In this document: positions 28,990 to 37,879 of the stretch, piece after piece | Numbering within the stretch: position 1 is the stretch's first letter | Layout of the letters: each line of letters begins with the position of its first letter | NCBI GenBank assembly: GCA_902826695.1 | Contig: CADEFU010000007.1 | Span: forward strand, 178,072 to 242,071 | Direction: 5' to 3' | DNA: 64,000 nucleotides | DNA from: an uncultured Alphaproteobacteria bacterium | GTDB taxonomy: Bacteria > Pseudomonadota > Alphaproteobacteria > Micropepsales > Micropepsaceae | Notes under the pieces: generated by a model | Seen by the model: only the letters and a program-made list of their open reading frames with translations | Told to the model about the DNA's origin: nothing | The model's database searches: none | Translations under genes and position numbers: made by a program

Positions 28990-30374
28990 CGGAGCAAAAG
29001 CCACGTTGCAAGTCCAAGGAACGACACGAACCCGACCACATCCGTCACCGTCGTCACGAACACGGGCGAGGAAACGGCCGGGTCGATGTCCCACCGCTTC
29101 AAAGCGACGGGCACCAAGATACCTGCCGCCGCTGCCGCCACCAGATTAATCGTCATCGCGGCCGCGATCACTCCCGCAAGTGCGAGATCGCCGAACCAAA
29201 TCCAAGTTATCCCCGCCGCAAGTGCAGCGAACGCCACACCGTTCATGCCCCCGATCAACATCTCGCGGTTGATGACGCGCCACATGTTCGCCTGATTGAG
29301 CTCCTTTGTGGCAAGCGCGCGCACGACGATGGTCAGCGTTTGCGTCCCCGCATTGCCGCCCATGGAGGCGACGATCGGCATCAAGATCGCGAGCGCCACC
29401 ACCTTCTCGAGCGAGGCTTCGAAGAAGCCGATCACGATCGACGCCATGATCGCCGTCATCAGATTCACGAACAGCCACGAGAAGCGCAGCCATGTGATCT
29501 TGCGGATCGGCGCGGACAGGCTCTCGTCCTCCTGCACGCCGCCGAGTGCCAGAACCTCGCTTTGGTGCATCTCCTTCAGAATTTCCACGACCGAGCCCGC
29601 GCTCAGCAATCCGACCAGGCGCCCCGCGTCGTCCGTCACCGGCGCAGACGTCAAATGATAGTGCTCGAACAGATACGCGAACGACGTCTGATCCGTCGTC
29701 GCCGGAATGATCTTCATATCGTCGGTTGCGATATCGGCGAGCCGCGCCGACCGGGGCGAGCGCAACAGGCGCGACAGCGGCACAAAGCCGAGCGGCTTGC
29801 GATCGGCATCGACGAGGTAGATCTCCTGGTAGTCCTCCGGCGTCTCCGGGGCGGCCAGGCGCGTCAGCGTCTCGGCGACAGTCAGCAGTGGCGAGAACGC
29901 GACGAACTCCCGGTGCATCAACCGGCCGGCGGACCCTTCCTCAAACAGCAGCGCGTCGACGACCTCGGCCCGATCCTCGATCGGAACTTGCGCCAGAACC
30001 TCGCGCTTCTCGGCGTCCTCAAGGTCTTCGATGACGTAAGCAGCGTCTTCGACATCGAGTTCCTTGACCGCCTCGGCCACGTTCTTCGTGCCAAGCGCGC
30101 GCACCAACTCGGTACGCAGGTCCTCGTCCAGCTCGGACAGAATCTCAGGGTCGAAGTCGCTCCCAAGCTGCGTCACCATCGACCGCCGCGCGGCCGCCGG
30201 CATGACGTTCAACAGCGACGCCACGTCTGCCGGATGCAGCGGCCAAATCAGCCGCTTGATCTCGGCCACATTGCTCGCGGCGGTCGCCTCGACGACCGCG
30301 CGCACGAACTCCGGCGTCAAAACGTCCGCATCCGCGGGCGCGATCGTCCGGACATCGCTAGTGGCTTCCGACAT
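28986..30374 (-). CDS. mgtE: Magnesium transporter MgtE
   Basis: Magnesium channel of 462 residues. The N-terminal helical domain (about residues 20-140, with [17 protein letters not shown]) and two CBS domains (about 140-270, with GRLMHREFV) act as the magnesium sensor. Five C-terminal membrane helices include the pore motif [20 protein letters not shown]. The last codon overlaps the isovaleryl-CoA dehydrogenase start (ATGA), an unexpected partner. Confidence 0.95.
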   Translation of the reverse strand: MSEATSDVRTIAPADADVLTPEFVRAVVEATAASNVAEIKRLIWPLHPADVASLLNVMPAAARRSMVTQLGSDFDPEILSELDEDLRTELVRALGTKNVAEAVKELDVEDAAYVIEDLEDAEKREVLAQVPIEDRAEVVDALLFEEGSAGRLMHREFVAFSPLLTVAETLTRLAAPETPEDYQEIYLVDADRKPLGFVPLSRLLRSPRSARLADIATDDMKIIPATTDQTSFAYLFEHYHLTSAPVTDDAGRLVGLLSAGSVVEILKEMHQSEVLALGGVQEDESLSAPIRKITWLRFSWLFVNLMTAIMASIVIGFFEASLEKVVALAILMPIVASMGGNAGTQTLTIVVRALATKELNQANMWRVINREMLIGGMNGVAFAALAAGITWIWFGDLALAGVIAAAMTINLVAAAAAGILVPVALKRWDIDPAVSSPVFVTTVTDVVGFVSFLGLATWLLLR

Positions 30375-30407
30375 GGCTGGCTCACAAGTGGTGACGCACG
30401 CCGCTTT

Positions 30408-30474
30408 GTTAGCCCTTCCCCGATAGATGGGGGACGTGGCGAGCAGCGAAGCCGCGAGACGGATGGGGGAACTT
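30408..30474. repeat. Intergenic GATGGGGGA-type repeat element
   Basis: A stretch with two direct copies of GATGGGGGA at its ends, a short CCCC/GGGG hairpin near 30417-30434 and the linker CGAGCAGCGAAGCCGCGAGACG. Sequences of this design are frequent dispersed intergenic elements in GC-rich alphaproteobacteria. It lies directly downstream of the tRNA-Leu gene. Confidence 0.45.
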
Positions 30475-30559
30475 TGGTGCGGTCAAGAAGACTCGAACTT
30501 CCACGGGTCGCCCCGCTACCACCTCAAGGTAGTGCGTCTACCAATTCCGCCATGACCGC
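30475..30559 (-). tRNA. tRNA-Leu(GAG)
   Basis: An 85-base gene, CCA end included. The acceptor stem GCGGTCA pairs with TGACCGC, the anticodon arm CTACC-TTGAGGT-GGTAG carries GAG, and the long variable arm (about GCGGGGCGACCCGT) marks a class II tRNA. The discriminator is A and the CCA is encoded. Confidence 0.95.
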
Positions 30560-30750
30560 GCCGGTAGGGGCGGCGATGTAACAGATGAGAAGCCCCTTGT
30601 GAAGGGCATCCCGTCTGCTACCGGAAACCGCAGTTTCGGACCGTTTCGGCCCTGTGCGCACGTCACAAGTCGGCGAACGATTCCGCTGCGGTTTCTGGAC
30701 GGCGACAAGAACGCAGGACTACGCTGCCTTAACGGGAAAGAGGGCATCGC

Positions 30751-31758
30751 ATGCGCCGCGTATTGCGTTGGTTCGGGATCGTGCTCGGCGGCCTCGTCGC
30801 ACTGATCGCAACCCTTGCCCTTTGGAACGCATCGTTCTGGTCCGATTACCGCGCCCCCACGACGCTGCTCGCCCACCGCGGCATGGCGCAAACCTATCAC
30901 CGTCAAGACCTCGACAACGAAACCTGCACCGCGACGCGCATCTACCCACCCACGCACCCCTACCTCGAGAACACGCTCGCCTCCATGAAGGCGGCCTTCG
31001 ACGCCGGCGCCGATATCGTCGAGTTCGACATCCACCCGACGACCGACGGCCAATTGGCCGTCTTCCACGATTGGACGATCGACTGCCGTACGCAAGGCAA
31101 GGGCGTCACGCGCGAACAGGCGATGAGCTACCTGAAGACGCTCGACATCGGCCACGGCTACACCGCCGACGGTGGCAAGACATTCCCGTTCCGTGGCAAA
31201 GGCGTGGGCCTCATGCCGACGCTGGACGAAGTGCTCGCGGCGTTCCCGGACAACCGCTTCCTCATCAACATCAAAAGCAACGATCCGAAGGAAGGCGATC
31301 TGCTGGCGGACCGTCTCCAGCAACTCCCCGAGGAGCGGCTGACCAAGCTATTGGCCTACGGCGGCGGCGCGGCCATAGCCCGCCTGCGCGAGCGTCTGCC
31401 GACGTTCCGCAGCATGTCGCGCCAATCGCTCACCGCGTGCGGCACGAGTTACATCGCCTGGGGCTGGAGCGGCGCCGTCCCCGATGCCTGCCGCGATACG
31501 CTCTTGCTGATCCCGTCGAACACGACGTTCTTGATTTGGGGCTGGCCCAACCTCTTCATCGAGCGCATGAACGGCGCCGGCACGCTCGTCTTCGTACGTG
31601 GCCCGATCAGCCGCCAGCGCTCACGCATGGACGCCGCCGGCATCGACGACCTCGCGAGCGCACAAGCCTTCCCACCCGACTTCCCCGGCGGCATCTGGAC
31701 CGACCGCATCGACGTCGTGGCCCCGCATTTTCGGGGCAAGACTGCACCGCGCCGTTAG
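30751..31758 (+). CDS. Glycerophosphodiester phosphodiesterase family protein
   Basis: A GDPD-family phosphodiesterase of 335 residues with an N-terminal membrane anchor or uncleaved signal (helix about residues 8-27). The catalytic start LLAHRGMAQ, the metal-binding IVEFDIHPTTDGQLAVFHD and the ENTLASMKAAFDAGAD segment are clear. It probably hydrolyses glycerophosphodiesters at the outer face of the inner membrane. AAAGAGGG precedes the ATG. The bases 30560-30750 upstream are non-coding and presumably hold its promoter. Confidence 0.87.
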   Translation: MRRVLRWFGIVLGGLVALIATLALWNASFWSDYRAPTTLLAHRGMAQTYHRQDLDNETCTATRIYPPTHPYLENTLASMKAAFDAGADIVEFDIHPTTDGQLAVFHDWTIDCRTQGKGVTREQAMSYLKTLDIGHGYTADGGKTFPFRGKGVGLMPTLDEVLAAFPDNRFLINIKSNDPKEGDLLADRLQQLPEERLTKLLAYGGGAAIARLRERLPTFRSMSRQSLTACGTSYIAWGWSGAVPDACRDTLLLIPSNTTFLIWGWPNLFIERMNGAGTLVFVRGPISRQRSRMDAAGIDDLASAQAFPPDFPGGIWTDRIDVVAPHFRGKTAPRR

Positions 31759-31819
31759 CAAGATCGTCGGAGAACGGGGAAGCAAGAAACGGCAGTTTTC
31801 CGCGACCGCGGCGCCGTAC

Positions 31820-31846
31820 TTGCAAACAAGTCGCAATAGCATTACA
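31820..31846. promoter_or_regulatory. Candidate iron-responsive operator upstream of bfd
   Basis: A short AT-richer segment with repeated GCA(A) units, TTGCAAACAAGTCGCAA followed by TAGCAT, lies 31-57 bases before bfd. Alphaproteobacterial Fur-family operators often contain such repeated GCAA-like units. The match is loose and the role is inferred from the downstream iron-storage genes. Confidence 0.3.
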
Positions 31847-31876
31847 TCGGATGCGTCCAATTTTTCAGGCGCCCCA

Positions 31877-32056
31877 ATGTACGTCTGCATCTGCAACGCC
31901 CTTACCGAACGCCAAGTGCGCGAGGCCGTCGCCAAGCGCCCCCGCGACGCGGCCGAGGTCTATCGCTACTATGACTGCCAGCCACAATGCGGGCGGTGCG
32001 TGCCTGAGGTTCGCGAGATGTTGAAACAAACGCGCGAAGCCAAGACCGCGGCCTAG
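31877..32056 (+). CDS. bfd: Bacterioferritin-associated ferredoxin
   Basis: A 59-residue [2Fe-2S] protein that reduces the iron core of bacterioferritin so that iron can be released. Four cysteines are in the family arrangement: CIC near the N-terminus (residues 4 and 6) and CQPQCGRC with ligands at about residues 38 and 41. The ATG at 31877 gives the standard start MYVCICNA. It is 27 bases before bfr, its physiological partner. Confidence 0.94.
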   Translation: MYVCICNALTERQVREAVAKRPRDAAEVYRYYDCQPQCGRCVPEVREMLKQTREAKTAA

Positions 32057-32083
32057 ACGCCCGCCTCGAACAAGGGAACTGCC

Positions 32084-32551
32084 ATGAAGGGCGCGAAGGA
32101 AGTGATCGCGGAGCTGAACCGCGCACTCACGAACGAACTCACCGCGATCAACCAATACTTCCTGCACGCACGCATGTACGAGGCCTGGGGCCTCGCCAAG
32201 CTCGGTAAGAAGACCTACGAAGAATCGATCGGTGAAATGAAACACGCCGATGAGCTGGTGAAGCGCATCCTTCTGCTCGAAGGGCTGCCCAACATGTCCG
32301 ACATGCACAAGCTGCAGATCGGCGAGAACGTGCCGGAGGGTCTGGAAGCCGACCTAAGCGTCGAGCGCCGCGGACGCGAATGCCTCATCAAAGGCATCGA
32401 GACTTGTGAGTCGAAAAAGGACTTCGTCTCCCGCGATCTCCTCACCAAAATTCTCGACGACACCGAAGAGCACATCGACTTCCTCGAGACTCAGCTTGAG
32501 CTCATCGAGAGCTTGGGCCTGCAAAACTACCTGCAATCCCAAGCGTTCTAG
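32084..32551 (+). CDS. bfr: Bacterioferritin
   Basis: Haem-containing iron-storage protein of 155 residues forming 24-mers. The ferroxidase-centre ligands lie in LTNELTAINQYFLHARM, EMKHADELVKRIL and DDTEEHIDFLETQ; the methionine of EMKHADE is the haem ligand. The length and ending LGLQNYLQSQ are typical. It is co-transcribed with bfd. Confidence 0.96.
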   Translation: MKGAKEVIAELNRALTNELTAINQYFLHARMYEAWGLAKLGKKTYEESIGEMKHADELVKRILLLEGLPNMSDMHKLQIGENVPEGLEADLSVERRGRECLIKGIETCESKKDFVSRDLLTKILDDTEEHIDFLETQLELIESLGLQNYLQSQAF

Positions 32552-32582
32552 TCTCCGACGGGCGCGTTGCGCCGCACGCAGC

Positions 32583-33443
32583 TCACGCGCCGCCTTTCAC
32601 CTTGTCGAAGTCGCTGGCGTCGTGGCGCTCGTACAGTTGGCTCGCTGGGTCACCGAAGACGCGATTGACCATCCGCCCGCGCTTGGCGGCAGGTCGTGCT
32701 CCGACCTGATCGGTCCAGCGGATGACGTTCGTATACTCGTGCACGGCAAGAAACTCCGCCGCGCCATAGAGGAAGCCCTTTGCCAGCGCGCCGTACCACG
32801 GCCAGATAGCGATGTCGGCGAGCGAGTACTCGCTGCCCGCCATGTATTCGTTCTTAGCCAAGTGCTGGTTCAAAACATCGAGCTGGCGCTTCGTCTCCAT
32901 CGCATAGCGATCGATCGCATACTCGATCTTGATCGGTGCATAGGCATAGAAGTGCCCGAACCCGCCGCCCAAGAACGGCGCCGAACCCATCTGCCAGAAG
33001 AGCCAAGAAAGCGCCTCCGCGCGCACGGCCGGATCTTTCGGCATGAACGCGCCGCCGAACTTCTCCGACAGGTACATCAAGATCGCCGCCGATTCGAACA
33101 CGCGGATGGGTTTCGGTCCCGACCGGTCGCACAGCGCCGGAATCTTCGAGTTCGGATTGAGCGCAACGAATCCCGACCCGAACTGCGATCCGTCGTTGAT
33201 ATTGACGAGCCAGGCGTCGTACTCGGCACCTTTGTGACCGGCAGCGAGCAGTTCCTCGAGCATCACCGTGACTTTGACGCCGTTCGGCGTACCGAGCGAG
33301 TAAAGCTGCAGCGGGTGCTTGCCCACCGGCAGCTCCTTCTCGTGCGTCGCCCCGGCGATCGGCCGGTTGATCTTCGCAAACCGACCTTCGGCATCTTTGT
33401 TCCAAGACCAAACCTTCGGCGGCGTATAGGGCGCGTCGCTCAT
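32583..33443 (-). CDS. yghU: Glutathione-dependent disulfide-bond oxidoreductase, YghU type
   Basis: A 286-residue Nu-class glutathione transferase-like protein. The N-terminal extension KVWSWNKDAEGRFAKINRPIAG and the thioredoxin-fold segment YSLGTPNGVKVTVMLEELL followed by NPNSKIPAL and FESAAILMYLSEKFG match YghU/YfcG enzymes, which act on glutathionyl disulfides. The C-terminal helical domain is complete. Confidence 0.92.
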   Translation of the reverse strand: MSDAPYTPPKVWSWNKDAEGRFAKINRPIAGATHEKELPVGKHPLQLYSLGTPNGVKVTVMLEELLAAGHKGAEYDAWLVNINDGSQFGSGFVALNPNSKIPALCDRSGPKPIRVFESAAILMYLSEKFGGAFMPKDPAVRAEALSWLFWQMGSAPFLGGGFGHFYAYAPIKIEYAIDRYAMETKRQLDVLNQHLAKNEYMAGSEYSLADIAIWPWYGALAKGFLYGAAEFLAVHEYTNVIRWTDQVGARPAAKRGRMVNRVFGDPASQLYERHDASDFDKVKGGA

Positions 33444-33560
33444 GCGGGGGACTCCATTGGCTGAAATACCGATGGCGCATTAGCTCAACCGCTGGCGGGG
33501 AGCGCAAGTGTCTCAGCCCACCAAATTCCACTGGCCGAGCCGTGAAACGGCTGAGCGCGC

Positions 33561-33591
33561 AAAAAAAGCGCCGGGTGTTTCCACCCGGCGC
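33561..33591 (-). terminator. Rho-independent terminator of the PepSY-like gene
   Basis: Read on the minus strand, GCGCCGGGTG pairs perfectly with CACCCGGCGC around a four-base loop and is followed by seven T residues (plus-strand A run 33561-33567). A classical intrinsic terminator, 17 bases after the stop of the gene ending at 33608. Confidence 0.9.
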
Positions 33592-33607
33592 CCTTCAAGC
33601 AGTCAGC

Positions 33608-34174
33608 TTAGACGTAGCGCGCATCCATCACGCGTCCCGTGAAGGGGTTGACCCGCAGCATCACCGGCCGACCGCGGGTGTTGAACGCGAAGGCCCGAAG
33701 CCCGAAGCCATGCCGCGCCTTCTGCAAGCCGCGCACACCGTAGAAGCCTTGACGCTCCAACATGCGCACGATCTGCCACTTGTTCAGCGTGCGGTGACCG
33801 CGAAAGTTGTCGTAACCGCTGTAACCCCAGCCGCGCTCCCAGCGATCGAAGTTGCCGTGCTGACGGCCGAAGTCGAAGCGCAGGTTGAACCGCTTGTCGT
33901 TGTCGTAGCTGTGATCGTCGAAGCCTTCGCCACCGAAGTCACGATCGAACCGTCCGTCGCGCTTCCACTGATCCTGGAACCCGCCGTTGCCGCCGCCAAA
34001 ATTCGGGCGAGGCGCCGCCGGACCATTCGGACCATTCGGGCCGTAGTTCTGCTGGTAGCCGGGCTGGCCGTGGTTCTGCGGGCCATAGCCTTGCGGGCCG
34101 GCATCGGCCAACGCAGCAGCCGAACCCATGAGGCTCAGCGACAAGGCGGTGAGGGCAGTAGCAAGTTTGCGCAT
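33608..34174 (-). CDS. Secreted Gly/Asn-rich protein with PepSY-like C-terminus
   Basis: A protein of 188 residues with a signal peptide (MRKLATALTALSLSLMGSAA), a long disordered middle rich in Gly, Asn, Pro, Asp and Phe, and a folded C-terminus from about residue 130. The end, RAFAFNTRGRPVMLRVNPF followed by TGRVMD, resembles the second strand pair of PepSY domains. The disordered part suggests an envelope or surface role. The ATG at 34174 begins the signal peptide. It has its own terminator. Confidence 0.72.
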   Translation of the reverse strand: MRKLATALTALSLSLMGSAAALADAGPQGYGPQNHGQPGYQQNYGPNGPNGPAAPRPNFGGGNGGFQDQWKRDGRFDRDFGGEGFDDHSYDNDKRFNLRFDFGRQHGNFDRWERGWGYSGYDNFRGHRTLNKWQIVRMLERQGFYGVRGLQKARHGFGLRAFAFNTRGRPVMLRVNPFTGRVMDARYV

Positions 34175-34350
34175 TTGAGTTCGTCTCCACATTGGAAGGG
34201 GGAAAATCCAACCCTTGAGATGAAAGATAGGGCCGGCCTGCTGAACGTGCGCCCGGTCACACCATTCACCACCCATTCACAAGCGCGGAATTCCGCTGTT
34301 TCTCACCTGAACACGCGCTAACAACCCATCACGCCTTCGTACCTCCAAAC

Positions 34351-34379
34351 GAAAAGCGCCGGCACGGCGGCCGGCGCTT
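34351..34379 (-). terminator. Terminator hairpin after the first OMP-like gene
   Basis: On the minus strand AAGCGCCGG pairs with CCGGCGCTT across an eight-base loop and is followed by a short T run (plus-strand AAAA at 34352-34355). It ends the gene at 34404. Confidence 0.7.
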
Positions 34380-34403
34380 CGCAATGTTTGACCGTGAACA
34401 CGT

Positions 34404-35210
34404 CTACGTTGGCGGCGGTGGCGGCGGCGGCGCACACGTTGGCGCAACCGACTTGTTCAGAACGATCGGCGGCGGCACGCAGGCGCCGGCACGTTCGGCT
34501 TCAATCGCCTGGAACAGATCGAACAAGGCACTGTCCGGATCTTGTTTGCGATGCCGGTCCTTCAAGCTCGCATCCGTGCCGAAGTAGTAGGTGATGCCCC
34601 CCATGACGCTGTCGAAGTCGTTCTCGCCGACATAGGCGTCAGCCCTCAATGCAAGTCCGGGAAGCGCCGATCCGCCGAACAGCCATTCCGCCCCCGCATG
34701 GCCCAGCGCAGCGTCCTCATCGAACGACGCGCCTGCGCTCAGCATGAAATTGTCCGACGCATAGAAGGATATCTCCGCCTCGCCGAAAGCGGTGTCGTCG
34801 ATCAACTCGGCGAACTGATACCCGCCTTTGAAGAGCAGCGTCACCCGGTCGAGGTAGAACTCGACCTCGCCGCCCACGCGCGTGACTTCAAAGTCGAAAT
34901 CGTCTTCGTGCGCGTAGGCCAGGAACACACCGGCGAGATAGCTCTCGGGGTCGCGTTTGAAAACATGCCCTGCAAGGCCGTAGGACGAATCGTCGTCCAC
35001 GCCGAACAGACCACCCTCGGCCTGAACGCCCCACTCGGTCCCAAGCGGCGCCGTCAGCGCCGCAACGCCAAGCCAGCCGCCTTCATCGTCGACCGAACCA
35101 CCTTCTGCGGTGACCTTCAAATTTGTCACCGACACCGCCGGATCGCGCGCCAAAGCTGGCGCGCTCAGCGCAAGCACCGCCGAAGCCGCTATCGCAAAAC
35201 CAATCTTCAT
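34404..35210 (-). CDS. Predicted outer-membrane barrel-like protein, copy 1
   Basis: A protein of 268 residues with signal peptide (MKIGFAIAASAVLALSAPALA) and an alternating-strand pattern with frequent Gly and aromatic residues (GGLFGVDDDSSYGLAGHVF, VEFYLDRVTLLFKGGYQF). The tail is unusual for a porin: GGITYYFG is followed by the charged DASLKDRHRKQDPDSAL and then a cysteine/proline-rich end (PPPPPPPT). It is clearly paralogous to the gene at 36225. The ATG at 35210 has GAGGGGA upstream. Function unknown. Confidence 0.75.
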   Translation of the reverse strand: MKIGFAIAASAVLALSAPALARDPAVSVTNLKVTAEGGSVDDEGGWLGVAALTAPLGTEWGVQAEGGLFGVDDDSSYGLAGHVFKRDPESYLAGVFLAYAHEDDFDFEVTRVGGEVEFYLDRVTLLFKGGYQFAELIDDTAFGEAEISFYASDNFMLSAGASFDEDAALGHAGAEWLFGGSALPGLALRADAYVGENDFDSVMGGITYYFGTDASLKDRHRKQDPDSALFDLFQAIEAERAGACVPPPIVLNKSVAPTCAPPPPPPPT

Positions 35211-35434
35211 TTCAGTCCCCTCGTTCACCGCGCCACCGAACGCAAGGCGCGTGCGAGTCGGACGATGACGAAGCGGGGCAGGGGCGCACATCCCGCGGAT
35301 ATGGGGTCACCCCATGTTCCCACACCGCCGCGTGAGCAATATCACACGCATCCGAGGCGGTGCTTAACCCTACGAGTTCAACCGCGTTTCGCCTCAGGCT
35401 TGCCCGGGCGGCAAAACCTGGCCACCATTCGCCG

Positions 35435-36163
35435 ATGAGCCAATCGCCCGCGCACAGAATCGAACTCCGCATCATCCCGGTGACGCCGCTGCAGCAGAAC
35501 TGCTCGCTCATCTGGGACACCGCCACCAAGCACGCCGCTTTCGTCGATCCCGGCGGCGACACGGCGACGCTCATGGGCGCGCTCAAACATTTCGGGCTGA
35601 CGCTGAAACACATCTGGCTGACGCACGGCCACCTCGACCATGCTGGCGCGGCGGCGGAGCTGCGCGAGCTGACCGGCGTCCCCGTCGTAGGCCCGCACAA
35701 GGACGATCAATTCTGGCTCGATCAAATCGAAGAGAGTTCCCGCCGATACGGCCTAACCGGTGGGCGCAACGTGACCCCGGACCGCTACCTCGAAGACGGC
35801 GACGAACTCGACCTCGAAGGCACGAAATTCCAGGTGATCCACACCCCCGGCCACACGCCGGGCCACGTGGTCATCGCCAATGCCCGCGCGAAGATCGCCT
35901 TCGTCGGCGACGTGCTGTTCGCAGGCTCGATCGGCCGAACGGATTTCCCGCGCGGCAATCACGAACAGCTGATCGCCTCGATCACGGACAAGCTCTGGCC
36001 ACTCGGCGATCTCACCTTTGTGCCCGGTCACGGACCCACCTCAAGCTTCGCCCGCGAGCGTCAAACGAACCCGTTTGTGGCCGACCGCATCACCGGATAC
36101 GCAGGCACGGCGAAGGTTGCCGCCGACGAAGGCGAGCAGCGGACCTCGAAGCGCTACACCTGA
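35435..36163 (+). CDS. Metallo-beta-lactamase-fold hydrolase, glyoxalase II-like (YcbL type)
   Basis: A 242-residue metallohydrolase. The start RIIPVTPLQQNCSLIW and the metal motif THGHLDHAGAA are those of the YcbL/GloC type II glyoxalases, which hydrolyse S-lactoylglutathione; further ligands lie in HTPGHTPGHVV, FVGDVLF and VPGHGPTSS. The ATG at 35435 starts the homology. It lies between two paralogous envelope genes on the opposite strand. Confidence 0.88.
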   Translation: MSQSPAHRIELRIIPVTPLQQNCSLIWDTATKHAAFVDPGGDTATLMGALKHFGLTLKHIWLTHGHLDHAGAAAELRELTGVPVVGPHKDDQFWLDQIEESSRRYGLTGGRNVTPDRYLEDGDELDLEGTKFQVIHTPGHTPGHVVIANARAKIAFVGDVLFAGSIGRTDFPRGNHEQLIASITDKLWPLGDLTFVPGHGPTSSFARERQTNPFVADRITGYAGTAKVAADEGEQRTSKRYT

Positions 36164-36168
36164 GGCAC

Positions 36169-36197
36169 AAAAAAGGCCGCCGGTGTGTCCGGCGGCC
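36169..36197 (-). terminator. Rho-independent terminator of the second OMP-like gene
   Basis: On the minus strand GGCCGCCGG pairs with CCGGCGGCC around a five-base loop and is followed by six T residues (plus-strand A run 36169-36174). It lies between the convergent hydrolase and OMP genes. Confidence 0.88.
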
Positions 36198-36224
36198 CCA
36201 ACGTGATGATCGGCAGATCTCAGC

Positions 36225-37064
36225 TCAGTACGGGATCTGCAGTGTTTGACCGCAGGTCGTCGGCGGCGGCAGGCAACCCTTCGCCGAAACTGACGAAACG
36301 GCGCACGCGACCATGATTTGCTGCGGCGGCAGCTCGCATGACGCCTCGACCGCATTGAGCAAGTCGAGCAGTGCACTGTCCGGATCCTGCTTGCGGTGGC
36401 GGTCCTTCAGGCTCGCATCCGGCCCGAAGTAGTAGGTGATCCCGCCCATGACGGCGTCGAAGTCGTTGTCGCCCATGTAAATGTCGCCGCGCAACGCCAA
36501 ACCTGGCAGCGACGAACCGTTTCCGACGAGCCACTCGGCGGCGATGTGTTTGACCGCAACCTCGTCGTCGAAGGCGACGCCGCCCGTAAGCGCGAAATCG
36601 GGATCGAGATACCAGCTCGCCTGCACTTCGCCGAACCACGTATCGTCGATGAAGCCATCGCCGAACTGATAGCCCGTGTTCGCCGAGAGCGTGATCTTCT
36701 CAAGATAATACTCGCCCTCGATACCGATGCGCCCGACGTCGACATCGAAACCGTCCGCATGCGCCCAAGCGCCGAACGCGCCGAGCAGATAAGTCGCCGG
36801 GTCGCGCGTGAAAACGTGGCCTGCAAGCCCGTAAGCCGTGTCGCCGTCAAGACCGAACGCGCCGGCCTCGCCCTGAACGCCCCACGCATGCGCGATCGAC
36901 GCCGTGCCCTGCACGAGGCCGAGCCACGCGCCTTCCTCTTCGACTTCGCCGCCCTGGGCCGTCACTTTGAAGTTCAACGCCGACACCGCCGGTTCGCCAG
37001 CCGCAAGCACCGGCCCGACCACCGCACCCAAGGCGACAGCCGACACCAACAATCCAAAACGCAT
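36225..37064 (-). CDS. Predicted outer-membrane barrel-like protein, copy 2
   Basis: A 279-residue paralogue of the protein at 34404. It has a signal peptide (MRFGLLVSAVALGAVVGPVLA), the same strand pattern (YGLAGHVFTRDPATYLLGAF, GYQFGDGFIDDTWFGE) and the same tail MGGITYYFG plus DASLKDRHRKQDPDSAL. The C-terminus carries several cysteines (CELPPQQ, CAVSS, CLPPPTTC) that may form disulfides in the periplasm. Function unknown; each copy has its own promoter and terminator. Confidence 0.75.
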   Translation of the reverse strand: MRFGLLVSAVALGAVVGPVLAAGEPAVSALNFKVTAQGGEVEEEGAWLGLVQGTASIAHAWGVQGEAGAFGLDGDTAYGLAGHVFTRDPATYLLGAFGAWAHADGFDVDVGRIGIEGEYYLEKITLSANTGYQFGDGFIDDTWFGEVQASWYLDPDFALTGGVAFDDEVAVKHIAAEWLVGNGSSLPGLALRGDIYMGDNDFDAVMGGITYYFGPDASLKDRHRKQDPDSALLDLLNAVEASCELPPQQIMVACAVSSVSAKGCLPPPTTCGQTLQIPY

Positions 37065-37281
37065 AATGATCCCTCGCTGATCTGCCGGCGACGGAGCGTG
37101 AGCCCGGCGAGTGAATACCGTCTCCTATTTGAGATACACGCACTCGCCGGCGACGCAACCAAAGAGTGTGCGTCCGGCACGTTCAGCGAATCTCAGTGAC
37201 ATATTAGATAATTCTGAGCGGTTCGTATTTCTTGTCGTCTAGACTTCACCGCCGGCCCAAACCAAGGCACGATCCACACCC

Positions 37282-37806
37282 ATGCCAACCCTCATCGCCT
37301 TCGCAGGCCTCCCCGGCACCGGCAAAACCACGATCGCCCGCGAACTCGCGCGCCGCATAGGCGCCGTGTACTTGCGCATCGATACGATCGAACAAGCGCT
37401 GCGCACCTCGCGCCCGTTCAAAGGCGAGATCGATGACGCCGGCTACCGCGCCGCCATGGCGCTCGCCAAAGACAACCTGGCCCAAGGCCTGGACGTGGTC
37501 ACCGACGCGGTGAACCCGCTTACAGTCACCCGCGACGCCTTCGCCGCCGCGGCAAGCCGCACCGGCGCAAAGCTCCTCGAAGTCGAACTCATCTGCAGCG
37601 ACCAAACCGAACACCGCCGCCGCATCGAAACCCGCCAAGCCGACATCGAAGGCCACAAGCTCCCAACCTGGAACGAAGTCGCCGCGCGCGACTACGAACC
37701 GTGGACGCGCGAGCACATGGTGATCGACACGGCCCATCATAGTAGCGAAGGCGCGGTAGAGCTGATCCAAACATTGCTGGCGTCGGGATCAAGGCACAGA
37801 CTTTAG
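37282..37806 (+). CDS. P-loop kinase-like AAA protein
   Basis: A 174-residue nucleotide-binding protein with Walker A FAGLPGTGKTTIAREL near the N-terminus, LRIDTIEQALR as the likely substrate-binding acid and the C-terminal VIDTAHHSSEGAVELI typical of small-molecule kinases of the AAA_33/zeta-like group. The substrate is unknown. It is divergent from the OMP copy 2 gene by 217 bases. Confidence 0.8.
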   Translation: MPTLIAFAGLPGTGKTTIARELARRIGAVYLRIDTIEQALRTSRPFKGEIDDAGYRAAMALAKDNLAQGLDVVTDAVNPLTVTRDAFAAAASRTGAKLLEVELICSDQTEHRRRIETRQADIEGHKLPTWNEVAARDYEPWTREHMVIDTAHHSSEGAVELIQTLLASGSRHRL

Positions 37807-37879
37807 TCTGTTGGCCGTCACGCGACAGCGGACACGACCCAAGCGGCAACCACCTTCGATGGGCTGGGTTGTCGCGTCT

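Noticed and set aside
28980..30581. A 533-codon frame opposite mgtE
   Set aside because: Antisense to a clear MgtE and histidine/arginine-rich; not a gene.
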